A DNA stretch of 64,000 nt from CAZUVM01 sp964623885 (GTDB taxonomy: Bacteria > Verrucomicrobiota > Verrucomicrobiia > Limisphaerales > UBA8199). The position numbers and the translations under genes are program-made. Below, one piece after another: positions 43,464-52,348 of this stretch. A model generated the notes under the pieces. That model worked only from the letters and a program-made list of their open reading frames with translations. It did not search any database and was not told the DNA's origin. The stretch covers positions 13,885-77,884 of the forward strand of contig CAZUVM010000260.1 in assembly GCA_964623885.1 (NCBI GenBank), given 5' to 3'. Within the stretch, counting starts at the first letter, position 1; every line of letters starts with the position of its first letter.

Positions 43464-43988
43464 GTGATCGGGCTGCTCAGATTTGTCGGCCTCGTAAACG
43501 CGGCGGTGTGGCTGGGCGCGACCGTTTTCTTTCTGCTTGGGGTGCAACCCGCCGCTGAATCAGCCGACATGCAGACCTTGCTCGGGCCTAAAAGCTTTCC
43601 TTTTTTCTCAGTGGCGATGGCTCAAATGTTCGCGTCGCGCTATTTTCATCTTTATCTCGCTTGCAGCGTCGTGGCGCTCCTCCATCTGATGGCCGAGTGG
43701 CTATATCTGGGGAAATATCCCCATCGCCTTTGGCTAGTGCTTGTGTTCGGTTTGTGTCTGGCCGGCTTGCTGCAAAGCTACTGGATTCAGCCGCGCCTGG
43801 CGGAGTGGCATCGACTGCAATTCACGCATCCCGAGCAGCGGGAAAACGCGCACCGCGCGTTCCGGACCTGGCATGGGATGTCGCAAGCGGTCAATTTTGC
43901 GGCATTAAGCGGGCTATTCATTTACCTTTGGCGTTTGACACACCCCACGGAGCCGATGCGCTTCCTGAGCGCGAAACTACGCAGTTGA
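43464..43988 (+). CDS. DUF4149-type integral membrane protein
   Basis: The 174-residue protein has about four membrane helices (6-28, 60-82, 91-108, 147-165). The N-terminal helix with VNAAVWLGATVFFLLGVQPA, the FPFFSVAMAQMFASRYFHLYLACSVVALLHLM segment and QPRLAEWHRLQFTHPEQRENAHRAFRTWHGMSQ match DUF4149, an uncharacterised membrane family. The start is taken at the GTG at 43464, with cgagga immediately before it; a later start is possible. It is divergent from the glycosyltransferase gene. Confidence 0.78.
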   Translation: MIGLLRFVGLVNAAVWLGATVFFLLGVQPAAESADMQTLLGPKSFPFFSVAMAQMFASRYFHLYLACSVVALLHLMAEWLYLGKYPHRLWLVLVFGLCLAGLLQSYWIQPRLAEWHRLQFTHPEQRENAHRAFRTWHGMSQAVNFAALSGLFIYLWRLTHPTEPMRFLSAKLRS

Positions 43989-44066
43989 CAAAGCGTAGTT
44001 GAGGTTAACATTTTTATTAGTAATAGTTGGGCTAGCCTGCGAGGGGGCCCGCACAGGGAAAGCTGT

Positions 44067-44360
44067 ATGATTTCAAACGAACGTCCATCGCCTTTTGGCC
44101 ATCGCCATCACGGACCACCCAAACCGCCTGTCAACGAAGAAACGCTCAAATCCGAAAAGATTCAGATTGAACGCAAAACGTTTCTATTCGCGCTAAAAGA
44201 GAATCCGCGCGGACGATTTTTGCGTATTACCGAAGATGTGGGCGGCCGCCGGGATACGATCATCATCCCGGCACCGGGTTTGCAGGATTTTAAGAAGGTG
44301 ATTGACCAAATGGTTGAAGCTGCCAACGAACAGCCAAAAACGGAGGAGGAAGAAAGGTAG
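44067..44360 (+). CDS. PUR-domain DNA/RNA-binding protein (DUF3276)
   Basis: The 97-residue protein has the single PUR repeat typical of bacterial Pur-alpha-like proteins: EKIQIERKTFLFALKENPRGRFLRITEDVGGRRDTIIIPAPGLQDFKKVIDQMVE is its span (about 29-83), and KENPRGRFLRI is the hallmark. Such proteins bind single-stranded nucleic acids; the spirochaete member (BpuR) regulates gene expression. The N-terminal 28 residues are flexible and Pro/His-rich. Its frame begins 78 bp after the DUF4149 gene; it converges on rsfS. Confidence 0.88.
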   Translation: MISNERPSPFGHRHHGPPKPPVNEETLKSEKIQIERKTFLFALKENPRGRFLRITEDVGGRRDTIIIPAPGLQDFKKVIDQMVEAANEQPKTEEEER

Positions 44361-44435
44361 CTGGTAGAATGGATGCTTGGATTTAGAGCACGCTTGCTTT
44401 TTTCCAAATGTGAGATGTGAGGAGCTTACTGGCGC

Positions 44436-44795
44436 CTAGTATGAGGCGTGCTTGCGGGCTCGCACGCGCGGGGCGTCACCCCATAGAGTCTCGAGGTCGT
44501 AACGGTCGCGAACATCCTGGCGCATCACATGCACGATGACATCAAAGTAATCCAGCACGACCCAGGCGGCCTGAAAGGTTCCGTCGACCGCGCGCGGCCG
44601 TAACTGGTGATCGTCCCGCAGGCGGTCGGTGATTTCGTCCACGATGGCGCGCAGGTGCGGCTCGCTCGTCCCGGAAGCGATGACAAAGTAATCCGTTACG
44701 GACGAGAGCTCTCGCACATCAAGGATTACGATGTTTTCCGCCTTCTTGTTGTCTGCCAATTCGCGGCAGAGCAAAGCGAGTTTTCTTGAATCCAT
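44436..44795 (-). CDS. rsfS: ribosomal silencing factor RsfS
   Basis: The 119-residue protein is RsfS (Iojap family): KAENIVILDVRELSSVTDYFVIASGTSEPHLRAI is the signature, followed by DGTFQAAWVVLDYFDVIVHVMRQDVRDRYDLETLWGD. It binds ribosomal protein uL14 and blocks subunit joining in starved cells. nadD lies 28 bp upstream in the same direction, a very common bacterial arrangement. Length is typical of the family. Confidence 0.95.
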   Translation of the reverse strand: MDSRKLALLCRELADNKKAENIVILDVRELSSVTDYFVIASGTSEPHLRAIVDEITDRLRDDHQLRPRAVDGTFQAAWVVLDYFDVIVHVMRQDVRDRYDLETLWGDAPRVRARKHASY

Positions 44796-44823
44796 CTGGA
44801 GGGTGAAATTGGCCTAAAAAGTT

Positions 44824-45450
44824 TTAAAGATAAAGTCCATTATTGCGAATGGATTCGGCGACTGCGTGCGGAACCAGATGTTCGATGGGTTGTCCCGCTT
44901 TGACACGAGCGCGGATCTGTGATGAAGAAACTCCCAAGGGGAATCCAACGAGGTTTCGGCCGCGGAACGGCGCCGGCAGGGAGGTTTCGCTCTGTCCAGG
45001 ACGAGGAATGACCAGAAACTGAACCAGCCGAGCGAGTTCAGCAGCGTCCCGCCATTTGGGCAGTTGCCTGACGTGGTCGCCACCAATCAGGTAGAAAAGC
45101 TGGGCACCGGGAAAGCGATTCAGGTAATCCCGAACCGTATCGACGGTGTAGGAAACGCCTCCGCGCCGGATTTCCTGATCATCCAACTCGCACCAGGTTT
45201 TCCCAGCCAGCGCAAGGCGCAGCAAACGCAATCGCTCTTCAGGGGCGGCGGGTGGCTGGGCCGGCTTAAAGGGCGATTGGGCAGCGGGGATGAAGAACAA
45301 ACGCTCGAGAGTCAATTCCTCGCGAGCCGCCTGGGCCACAAGCAAGTGACCAAGGTGAACAGGATCAAAGGAACCGCCAAATAGTCCAAGCCGTTGCACG
45401 TGTCCAGCATGGCGGCAAGGGCTGAGTCGCGCAACCGTTTGTCGATTCAT
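44824..45450 (-). CDS. nadD: nicotinate-nucleotide adenylyltransferase
   Basis: The 208-residue protein has the nucleotidyltransferase motif LGLFGGSFDPVHLGHLLVA, the SPFK loop, YTVDTV, LIGGDHVRQLPKW, VIPRPGQ and the final GVSSSQIRARVKAG with the SxxxxR signature. It adenylates nicotinate mononucleotide to NaAD in NAD synthesis. The ATG at 45450 gives 17 residues before the core; a GTG at 45399 would give the usual length and is an alternative. rsfS follows directly. Confidence 0.93.
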   Translation of the reverse strand: MNRQTVARLSPCRHAGHVQRLGLFGGSFDPVHLGHLLVAQAAREELTLERLFFIPAAQSPFKPAQPPAAPEERLRLLRLALAGKTWCELDDQEIRRGGVSYTVDTVRDYLNRFPGAQLFYLIGGDHVRQLPKWRDAAELARLVQFLVIPRPGQSETSLPAPFRGRNLVGFPLGVSSSQIRARVKAGQPIEHLVPHAVAESIRNNGLYL

Positions 45451-45475
45451 CCGCGACGAGGAGCCGGCGCTGAGA

Positions 45476-47893
45476 CTAACAGCAACTTCTTATGCCTCGA
45501 AAAGTTTGATCAGTGGCTTCAGCATACCGCTGGCCCTTGGTGCCAAGCCTGGTGTTCACAGCACTGCTGGCGGCATGGTGGGAGTCGCAAGCTTCGCAAA
45601 CCGTTTGTGCCTGTTGGGCGCGTTCCAAATGTCCTTCCCCGGACAACTCCTTTGACAATCCGAACGCCAGCGCAAGCAGCGAGGCCAAGCGCAAGGGCCG
45701 CGGTTCGACGATGGCGTAATCGGGCAACCAAACCGGCTTGGTTTCGTGCAACAGCGGTGGTTTGCGTTTCGCCAACAGCAAAAACCACTCTCGTATACTC
45801 AGAGCCAAGATGCCCAGAATCAGGGCCAGAAAAACTCCCGTCACGAGCGCGTCCAGCAGGTTGTTGGCCCGAAGCGTTTCCAGCCGATGCCGCTCGCCGA
45901 GTAACCGGGTCTTTTCGGCCTGCTGCTGGGGCGCAGGCAACATTTCCACGTGGCTGCTGGTCCGTTCCAGCATTTCAAGCTGGTGCTTGTAACCGCTCGC
46001 GGCGGCAAGGAACCCAATATTCGCGCGCTTGTCGAAAATCTTTTGCTCTCCAGCAGTCAGCGTTACGGCCAGTAACCAGATCAGTGGGAGCAAAACAATC
46101 AGCGCAAAGGCCGCGTTCGGTCGATGCTGGATGTTGGTGGGAATTGAATCGTCAGCTGCAGGAATTGCCGGCTGCAAATGCATTTTAAGAAGGATGGTCG
46201 TTGCGAGGCACAGGGCGATAGCGGCCAGCATTTGGTTAGCAATGCCAAACAGCGGCCAAAGCGAATTGATGCCACCCAGGGGGTCGCGCACGCCCTGAAT
46301 CAGAAAGTAACCCCAGCCCGCGACCATCAGCCCACTGGCAAGAAGGTTGGCCCCGGTTCGTTTCGTGTCGCCAAGCGGTTTCCAAATGTTGCCGAGGACT
46401 TCCTGCAGCAGGTAGCGCCCGACACGTGTTCCAGCATCGATTGTCGTCAAAATGAAGAGAGCCTCGAACATGATGGCGAAATGGTACCATAGATCCACCC
46501 AGCGGCCCTGAGTGACCTTGGCAAAAATGTTGGCCATTCCCGCGGCCAGTGTGGCCGCGCCGCCGGTGCGGTTGAATAGGGTCCGTTCGTGAACTTCGGA
46601 CGCCAGTTGCTCCATCGCCTGGCTGCTGACAGTGACGTCGGAGCCGGCCCTGTGGAGCCGTTCGGTGATGCTCGCCGATTGAGCCGGCGCGTCGGTGCCC
46701 GTGCTGGGCACGTTCATGCCAAAATACACGCCTTGATCCAAAGTGCAGGCCGCAATGAGCGCCATAATGGCTACCAGCGATTCCAGGCACATTGCCCCGT
46801 AACCAACCGGTCGCGCATACGATTCCCGCGTCAGGAGCTTGGGCGTGGTGCCGCTGGCGATGAGCGTGTGAAAACCGGAAATTGCGCCGCAGGCGATGGT
46901 GATGAAGCAGAACGGAAAGACTTTGCCGGAAATGATCAACCCGGTTCCGTTGACGAACGTAGTTACGGGCGGCATTTTCAAATCGGGCAGCACCAGGAAT
47001 ATGCCCAAAGCCAGCGCAAAAATGGTTCCCAACTTCATAAAGGTGCTGAGATAACCACGCGGCGCCAGCAGCAACCACACCGGCAACGTGCTCGCTGCCA
47101 GTCCATACACAATGATACCGAGAGCAAGCGGCAGCTCGCGCAGCCCGAACACCGCCGCCCAGGAAGGCGTTTCATGCACGAGTTTGCCGCCCCAAACTGC
47201 CAAAAGCAGCAGGATCACGCCGATAACCGAAGCTTCACGGACTCTGCCGATACGGAGGAAGCGCAAATAACAGCCCATGAACAACGCAATGGGGATTGTC
47301 GCACCAACAGTGAAAGCACCCCAGGGGCTCTCGGCCAGGGCTTTGACAACCACCAAGGCCAGCACCGCTAACAAAATGACCAGAATTGCCAAAATCGCGA
47401 CCAGGGAAAGTGCGCCCGCCGGTGTGTTCAACTCCTCCTTAACCATCTGGCCCAGCGATTTGCCGTCGCGACGCAACGAGCAGAATAGCACGACAAAATC
47501 CTGCACCGCTCCGCCCAACGTTACGCCGATCAAAATCCAAAGGGTGCTGGGCAAATATCCAAATTGCGCGGCCAGCACGGGGCCAACCAAAGGGCCGGGA
47601 CCGGAGATCGCGGCAAAATGCTGGCCGAAAACGATCCACTTGTTAGTCCGGACAAAGTCCTTTCCGTCATCATGAACCTCGCAGGGAGTTGCCCTCCGGT
47701 CTTGGAGCATGAGCACCCGCGCGGCAATCCATTTGGAGTAAAACCGATAGCCAATCGCATAGCTGCATAGGGCCGCGGTGAGCAAGTAAACAGACTTCAG
47801 CCCTTCGCCTCGGTGTGTTGCCAGGACCGCATACGCCCAACCGCAGGTGAGAGCGACCAGGAACCAGAAGAGTTTCGCCAGAGCTTTCTTCAC
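45476..47893 (-). CDS. cstA: carbon starvation protein CstA (peptide/pyruvate transporter family)
   Basis: The ~805-residue protein is a polytopic membrane protein with about 17-18 helices. Family segments include the early VLMLQDRRATPCEVHDDGKDFVRTNKWIVFGQHFAAISGPGPLVGPVLAAQFG, IACGAISGFHTLIASGTTPK, the ESYARPVGYGAMCLES stretch, and MFEALFILTTIDAGTRVGRYLLQE with ANQMLAAIAL. CstA transports peptides or pyruvate under carbon limitation. The start is taken at the GTG at 47893, 10 bp after the Nudix gene; the longer frame overlaps that gene. It is about 100 residues longer than E. coli CstA (701), because of an extended loop and a ~60-residue soluble tail that contains a CEACDSHH cluster. Confidence 0.92.
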   Translation of the reverse strand: MKKALAKLFWFLVALTCGWAYAVLATHRGEGLKSVYLLTAALCSYAIGYRFYSKWIAARVLMLQDRRATPCEVHDDGKDFVRTNKWIVFGQHFAAISGPGPLVGPVLAAQFGYLPSTLWILIGVTLGGAVQDFVVLFCSLRRDGKSLGQMVKEELNTPAGALSLVAILAILVILLAVLALVVVKALAESPWGAFTVGATIPIALFMGCYLRFLRIGRVREASVIGVILLLLAVWGGKLVHETPSWAAVFGLRELPLALGIIVYGLAASTLPVWLLLAPRGYLSTFMKLGTIFALALGIFLVLPDLKMPPVTTFVNGTGLIISGKVFPFCFITIACGAISGFHTLIASGTTPKLLTRESYARPVGYGAMCLESLVAIMALIAACTLDQGVYFGMNVPSTGTDAPAQSASITERLHRAGSDVTVSSQAMEQLASEVHERTLFNRTGGAATLAAGMANIFAKVTQGRWVDLWYHFAIMFEALFILTTIDAGTRVGRYLLQEVLGNIWKPLGDTKRTGANLLASGLMVAGWGYFLIQGVRDPLGGINSLWPLFGIANQMLAAIALCLATTILLKMHLQPAIPAADDSIPTNIQHRPNAAFALIVLLPLIWLLAVTLTAGEQKIFDKRANIGFLAAASGYKHQLEMLERTSSHVEMLPAPQQQAEKTRLLGERHRLETLRANNLLDALVTGVFLALILGILALSIREWFLLLAKRKPPLLHETKPVWLPDYAIVEPRPLRLASLLALAFGLSKELSGEGHLERAQQAQTVCEACDSHHAASSAVNTRLGTKGQRYAEATDQTFRGIRSCC

Positions 47894-47903
47894 ACAAATT
47901 TTG

Positions 47904-48413
47904 TTACCGCAACTGCGTCGCCTCTTCCAGCTTCCATTCATTCGTTCCGTCAATTCGGCAATGGCAATGCGCGGCGAAAAAGCCGCCGCGATACTGCCAA
48001 AACCACGGCCAAAGCCGTTCGCGATCCGTTTGAGGCAGTTTGAGCGCTTCAAGTTCAGATCGGTTAAAGAATTGGAAGCGGCCTTCGCGGTGCGGTGGCG
48101 GCACACGGTCTAGTTTCCGTTTCACCTCGAACAGAAACATCAGCCAATGGCTCTGGCCCTGGTAACCATGCTCACTGATAAGCCCATTCAGATGCAGATC
48201 CGACGGGTTAAGCCCCACACCGAGTTCTTCCTCTGCCTCACGGCAAGCGCAGGCATACGGTGACTCGCCGATATCAGTGTGCAGCTTTCCGCCGCACGGG
48301 CTCCACGTGCCCAGGTTCGGCTCCTTGGCGCGTTCCAACAGCAGAACCTCGTCTCGCGGATTGAAGCAATAAAGCAATGTGGCGATTTGATAAGGCAGGT
48401 GCGGCTGACTCAT
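47904..48413 (-). CDS. Nudix hydrolase
   Basis: The 169-residue protein has the Nudix fold with catalytic helix ESPYACACREAEEELGVG. The Glu/Arg/Glu core of the Nudix box (GxxxxxExxxxxxxREUxEExGU) is present, but the first part is GKLHTDIGE, two residues longer than the consensus spacing. Family members hydrolyse nucleoside diphosphates linked to another group, for example oxidised dNTPs, ADP-ribose or NAD derivatives. The C-terminus has a Cys/His-rich HCHCR segment. The gene lies 10 bp upstream of cstA and divergent from the leuB-like gene. Confidence 0.87.
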   Translation of the reverse strand: MSQPHLPYQIATLLYCFNPRDEVLLLERAKEPNLGTWSPCGGKLHTDIGESPYACACREAEEELGVGLNPSDLHLNGLISEHGYQGQSHWLMFLFEVKRKLDRVPPPHREGRFQFFNRSELEALKLPQTDRERLWPWFWQYRGGFFAAHCHCRIDGTNEWKLEEATQLR

Positions 48414-48579
48414 GCAAGTTCGTCGGTCAGCGAAGCGGGAATGAACAGAGAACGCAAGAGCGAACCACCCTGCTTTCTTTCAGAGTTGCTCTTGAAACAA
48501 GCAAAAATCCCATTGCCTCGGTAGCCGGAACGATTAGCATCCCCAGCCCTGTCCGATGGGCGGGCAAAGACGACTTTTA

Positions 48580-49638
48580 ATGAAAAGCTACAATATTGCA
48601 GTGATTGGCGGCGACGGCACCGGACCGGAAGTGGTTCGCGAGGCGATCAAAGTTCTGGATGTTGCCGGCAAGAAATTCAATCTCAAGTTGAATTACACAG
48701 ATTATGATCTGGGCGGAGCGCGCTATCTTCGCACGGGCGAGGCGCTACCCGACAGCGTTTTAGACGAATTACGCAAATTCCCGGCGATCCTGCTCGGCGC
48801 AATCGGGCATCCCGATGTGAAGCCGGGCATCCTGGAAAAGGGAATCCTTCTTCGTACACGTTTCGAGCTCGAGCAGTACATCAATTTGCGCCCGGTGAAG
48901 CTTTATGATGAGCGCTTCTGCCCGCTCAAGGACAAGAAGCCCGAACACATTGATTTCGTGGTCGTGCGGGAGAACAATGAGGGACTTTATACGGGGGCCG
49001 GCGGGTTTGTTTTCAAAGGCACTGCCAATGAAGTGGCTTTGCAGGAAAGCGTCAACACCAGGCGCGGCGTTGAGAGGTGCCTGCGATTTGCATTTGAGTT
49101 CACGCGCAAACGGAACAAAGACAAGAAGCTCACGTTATGCGGCAAAACCAATGTGCTGACTTTCGCGTTTGATTTATGGGAACGCGCTTTTAATGAGATT
49201 GGGCAGAAAGATTATTCCGATATCAAGCGCGACTACGCGCATGTCGACGCGACGACCATGTGGTTTGTGAAAAACCCGGAGTGGTTTGATGTGATCGTGA
49301 CCGACAACATGTTCGGGGACATCATCACCGACCTGGGCGCGATGGTGCAGGGCGGCATGGGTATTGCCGCGGGCGGCAATATCAATCCTCAGGGCACGAG
49401 CATGTTCGAACCCATTGGCGGCAGTGCGCCGAAGTACACCAACCAGGGGGTTATCAATCCGTTGGCTGCCATTTGCGCCGGCCAAATGCTGCTTGATTTC
49501 CTGGGGGAAACTCAAGCTGCCAAAGCGATCGAGAATGCCGTCATCAAAATCGTGCGCGAGAAGATTAAGAGCCTGGCGGCGGGCAAAATGGGATATAACA
49601 CCTCGCAGGTCGGTGACATGGTGGCAGCAGCCCTGTAG
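48580..49638 (+). CDS. leuB: 3-isopropylmalate dehydrogenase-like enzyme
   Basis: The 352-residue protein belongs to the isocitrate/isopropylmalate dehydrogenase family: IAVIGGDGTGPEVVREA, the early ILLGAIGHPDVKPGILEKGILLRTRFELEQYINLRPVKLY, VVVRENNEGLYTGAGG, and the metal-binding VTDNMFGDIITDLGAMVQGGMGIAAGGNIN with EPIGGSAPKYTNQGVINPLAAI. It oxidatively decarboxylates 3-isopropylmalate in leucine synthesis, using NAD. The ATG at 48580 begins on the first strand. leuA, leuC and leuD are not here. A related tartrate or isocitrate-type substrate cannot be ruled out. Confidence 0.87.
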   Translation: MKSYNIAVIGGDGTGPEVVREAIKVLDVAGKKFNLKLNYTDYDLGGARYLRTGEALPDSVLDELRKFPAILLGAIGHPDVKPGILEKGILLRTRFELEQYINLRPVKLYDERFCPLKDKKPEHIDFVVVRENNEGLYTGAGGFVFKGTANEVALQESVNTRRGVERCLRFAFEFTRKRNKDKKLTLCGKTNVLTFAFDLWERAFNEIGQKDYSDIKRDYAHVDATTMWFVKNPEWFDVIVTDNMFGDIITDLGAMVQGGMGIAAGGNINPQGTSMFEPIGGSAPKYTNQGVINPLAAICAGQMLLDFLGETQAAKAIENAVIKIVREKIKSLAAGKMGYNTSQVGDMVAAAL

Positions 49639-49682
49639 TCATAGCAATCTGCCGGAACGCGAGGAGCACACGAAGTGGATCG

Positions 49683-49715
49683 TTTTTTCGTGTATTTCAT
49701 GCGTTTCGTGGTTTC
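49683..49715. repeat. inverted copy of the accacgaaatacacgaaa motif
   Basis: Read on the minus strand this stretch gives gaaaccacgaaacgcatgaaatacacgaaa. It lies just before the MarR gene, whose first ATG at 49716 abuts its end, and is the opposite-strand relative of the motif at 22124-22144. Confidence 0.55.
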
Positions 49716-50330
49716 ATGTTTTCGATGACAGGGTCTGTGGCTATGCAGGCAACGGCAAATCACCCAGTTCCAGTTCAGCTTGGGCAGTTCCTGGCGGAAC
49801 TCGATTCGGTAGCGCTGGGCTTGCGGCAGCGATTGGAAAGCCAACGCGGAGTCGCCACGGGCGAGAGCCGGCTGCTTCAATTGCTGGGCGAACACGCCAG
49901 CCTTACCGTGCCCCAGCTTGCGCGACTGCGCGGCACCTCACGTCAAAACATTCAAATCCTGGTCAACCGGCTCGCCAGCGAGGGTTGTGTGGAATTGAAC
50001 GGCAATCCAGCCCACAAACGCTCGGCACTGGTGCGTTTGACCGAGCAAGGCCGGGCACGATTGACTGTGGCGGAGGACCAGGACCAGCAACTGGAAAAGG
50101 AGTTATTGGCCAGGCTTTCAGAAACCGAGTTCGGGCCGGCACTGGAACTGATACGACGCCTTCGCCAGGCTATTTCACGAGTTGAAAGTAACTCGGGACC
50201 GCCGCCGCAGGGTGCGAAACGACGCGGGCCCGAAAAGAATGATCTAATTACAAAGTCGGAATCGGTGCCGGAAACACCAGGGTTGAACGACGAACCCAAC
50301 GATTTCGGTTTGCCCGTAAACTTGCTCTAG
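49716..50330 (+). CDS. MarR-family transcriptional regulator
   Basis: The ~204-residue protein has a winged helix-turn-helix of MarR type: LLQLLGEHASLTVPQLARLRGTSRQNIQILVNRLASEGCVEL is the recognition part, then the wing HKRSALVRLTEQGRARL, and flanking helices for dimerisation. The C-terminal ~50 residues are Pro/Glu-rich and disordered. The ATG at 49716 lies within a dispersed repeat, so the starts at 49725 or 49743 may be the true ones. Such regulators respond to phenolic compounds or oxidants. It converges on the GT2 gene. Targets unknown. Confidence 0.85.
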   Translation: MFSMTGSVAMQATANHPVPVQLGQFLAELDSVALGLRQRLESQRGVATGESRLLQLLGEHASLTVPQLARLRGTSRQNIQILVNRLASEGCVELNGNPAHKRSALVRLTEQGRARLTVAEDQDQQLEKELLARLSETEFGPALELIRRLRQAISRVESNSGPPPQGAKRRGPEKNDLITKSESVPETPGLNDEPNDFGLPVNLL

Positions 50331-50340
50331 ATGGACGGTG

Positions 50341-51069
50341 TTACGCCCGGTGCGCGCGGTTGACCCGAGCCGATCCCAGCGCGAACACGGCTTTAGCCGA
50401 TAGGCGAAAGTGCACAAGCGTGATTCGCAATAGGTCGCGCCAGGGGTCAAAATGCGAGAGCTGCGAAGTCGGCGCGGCGTAGTCCGCCTGGACGGATTGA
50501 GGGACCAGTTGAATACCGCTCCAGGCCGCTTTCACCATGACTTCCAGTTCAAAGGCGTAGCGATTCGCCTCTACGTTCAATTGCCGGATTGCGCCCAATG
50601 GGTAAACCCGGTAGCCGCATTGCGTATCTGGCAAGCGAATGCCGGTTTCGAAGCGAAACCAGAAATTCGAAAGCGCATTAGGGATCCGCCGTATCAAAGG
50701 CGCGCCGGCCTGCTTGAGATTGCGCACGCCAACAATCAGCGCTTCCGGACGTGCCCGGCATTGCTCCGCGAAGGCTGATAACGCTGCGACCGGGTGCTGG
50801 CCGTCCGCGTCCAAAGTAATCGCATGCGTAAAATCGAGTTCAATTGCTCGCGCAAAACCAGCCCGGAGCGCCGCGCCTTTTCCCTGATTGCGGTCTAATG
50901 TGACAATCGTGATTCCGCTCATTGCGGCCAGGACTTGAGCGGTGGCATCGGTGGAACCGTCGTTTACCACAATAACCGGGAACGACCGCTTTGCCCCGTC
51001 GATGACGCTCTCAAGCGTCAAGGCGTGGTTGAACACGGGGATCAAGACAACAATACGAGGCCTCGCCAC
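50341..51069 (-). CDS. family 2 glycosyltransferase (DPM1-like)
   Basis: The 242-residue protein is a GT-A enzyme with VVLIPVFNHALTLESVI, IVVNDGSTDAT, DRNQGKGAALRAGF, the metal-binding ITLDADGQHP, and PDTQCGYRVYPL toward the end. It resembles the soluble dolichyl/polyprenyl-phosphate mannose or glucose transferases. No membrane helix is seen. It converges on the MarR gene and lies 167 bp from lepB. The sugar and acceptor are unknown. Confidence 0.88.
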   Translation of the reverse strand: MARPRIVVLIPVFNHALTLESVIDGAKRSFPVIVVNDGSTDATAQVLAAMSGITIVTLDRNQGKGAALRAGFARAIELDFTHAITLDADGQHPVAALSAFAEQCRARPEALIVGVRNLKQAGAPLIRRIPNALSNFWFRFETGIRLPDTQCGYRVYPLGAIRQLNVEANRYAFELEVMVKAAWSGIQLVPQSVQADYAAPTSQLSHFDPWRDLLRITLVHFRLSAKAVFALGSARVNRAHRA

Positions 51070-51236
51070 AGTGCGCGACGGAGTCGATTATCAGCGTCAG
51101 AAAAGCCGCAGGTCAACCAAGGAAGCAGCGAAACAGCCTAATTAACTTTATAAGCGTCCTAAATAGAGGCAACGAGTGTGCAGAATCGGGACACAATCCC
51201 CCGGTCGCGGAACAGGATGGTATCAGTGCAAACGGT

Positions 51237-51830
51237 TTACAGAGCGCGGATCGTGCGTTTGCCTTCGTCAGGAAGTGTATAACTGGCAAACTGCGCGCGG
51301 ACCATGTTGGGTGGCGTCGGGACTCGACTTTTGATGCAGCCTTCTTCGAGCGGCCCGTAGATCCGGCTGTCAGTACTGCACGTACGGTTGTCACCGAGCA
51401 CGAAATACTGACCCTGGCCCAGCTTGAAAGCGAATCGGCCGGAATGCTCATCCGGGAAGGTATAGGTGTGTTTGGGGAGATACGGTTCACGCAGGAGCTT
51501 GCGGTTGATGAAGATATATCCACGCCAGATATGCACAGTTTCTCCCGGCATTCCCACGATCCGTTTGAGCGCGAAATCCTTGTGTCCGTCATCGACGAGC
51601 ACGATATCACCACGTTCAAGTGGAGTTGAGACCGGGGCGGTGTAAACGCGCGCGCCCGGCTGATACGTTGGGACCATGCTGGACCCATCGACGACGGATA
51701 TGGAACCTAAAGAGCCGATAACAGTACGTCCGGCGGCAATTCCGAAAAAAGCAGCGAAAGCGATGGTGAGGAGCCAGCGAACCGGGCCGTTTTGCCACAG
51801 GCACCGGGTAAAGCGGTAAAACTGCGTCAT
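51237..51830 (-). CDS. lepB: signal peptidase I
   Basis: The 197-residue protein has one N-terminal membrane helix (residues 17-37) and the periplasmic S26 catalytic core. The catalytic Ser is in VDGSSMVPTYQPG, the Lys in DFALKRIVGMPGE, and the box E motif is LGDNRTCSTDSRIYGPL. It cleaves signal peptides of exported proteins at the outer face of the inner membrane. A Cys occurs in the box E loop, which is unusual but probably harmless. It is a single gene, divergent from a small Cys-rich protein. Confidence 0.92.
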   Translation of the reverse strand: MTQFYRFTRCLWQNGPVRWLLTIAFAAFFGIAAGRTVIGSLGSISVVDGSSMVPTYQPGARVYTAPVSTPLERGDIVLVDDGHKDFALKRIVGMPGETVHIWRGYIFINRKLLREPYLPKHTYTFPDEHSGRFAFKLGQGQYFVLGDNRTCSTDSRIYGPLEEGCIKSRVPTPPNMVRAQFASYTLPDEGKRTIRAL

Positions 51831-51977
51831 TCAGGCGATTAGCATGCAAGTTCCTTGCCAAAAATGCCTTTCCGAGAAATCCGGGATCTTCATGGAAATA
51901 CTATATCTGCTGGGGCAAATCCCTCATAACTAGTGCCAAATCAATAGGCTAACTTGGTTTAGAAAGACACTGCGTAT

Positions 51978-52319
51978 ATGAACCCTCAATCCAGAACGAC
52001 GCCGCTGCCCACGTGCCCGGGATGCGGCATGCTGAAGAATGAATGGCCGGGTGAAGGTTATACCCATGAAGGCCAGAGTTGGTGTTGTCAGGGCTGTGCT
52101 AAGGGGACCGGTTGTACCTGCCGCAAAGTGACTCCCGGTTTCTCTCGCGAAGGACAAAAACGCACACGCGCTGAGGCGCGACCGGGCGAACAACGGTCCG
52201 GAGCTCCTGCGCCGCAGGGTGAATTGAGCGGTGAACGGGATGCGGTCGGCAGCGCCGAGGGGATTGATGAGCCAGAATGCAGCCGTCCGATTGAAAAGCT
52301 CAAGGCTCGAAATCGATAG
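51978..52319 (+). CDS. small Cys-rich metal-binding protein
   Basis: The 113-residue product has a Cys cluster in its first half: CPGC at residues 13-16, His30, CCQGC at 36-40 and CTC at 46-48, with the GYTHEGQSWCCQGCAKGTGCTC pattern resembling bacterial metallothionein or a treble-clef zinc finger. The rest is charged, low complexity and probably disordered. It may bind Zn or Cu. No neighbour suggests a role; it is divergent from lepB, and a MITE-like element starts 29 bp after its stop. Function is inferred from cysteine spacing only. Confidence 0.62.
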   Translation: MNPQSRTTPLPTCPGCGMLKNEWPGEGYTHEGQSWCCQGCAKGTGCTCRKVTPGFSREGQKRTRAEARPGEQRSGAPAPQGELSGERDAVGSAEGIDEPECSRPIEKLKARNR

Positions 52320-52348
52320 GCACCTTTAGAAACAGCCCCATTTTTCCC

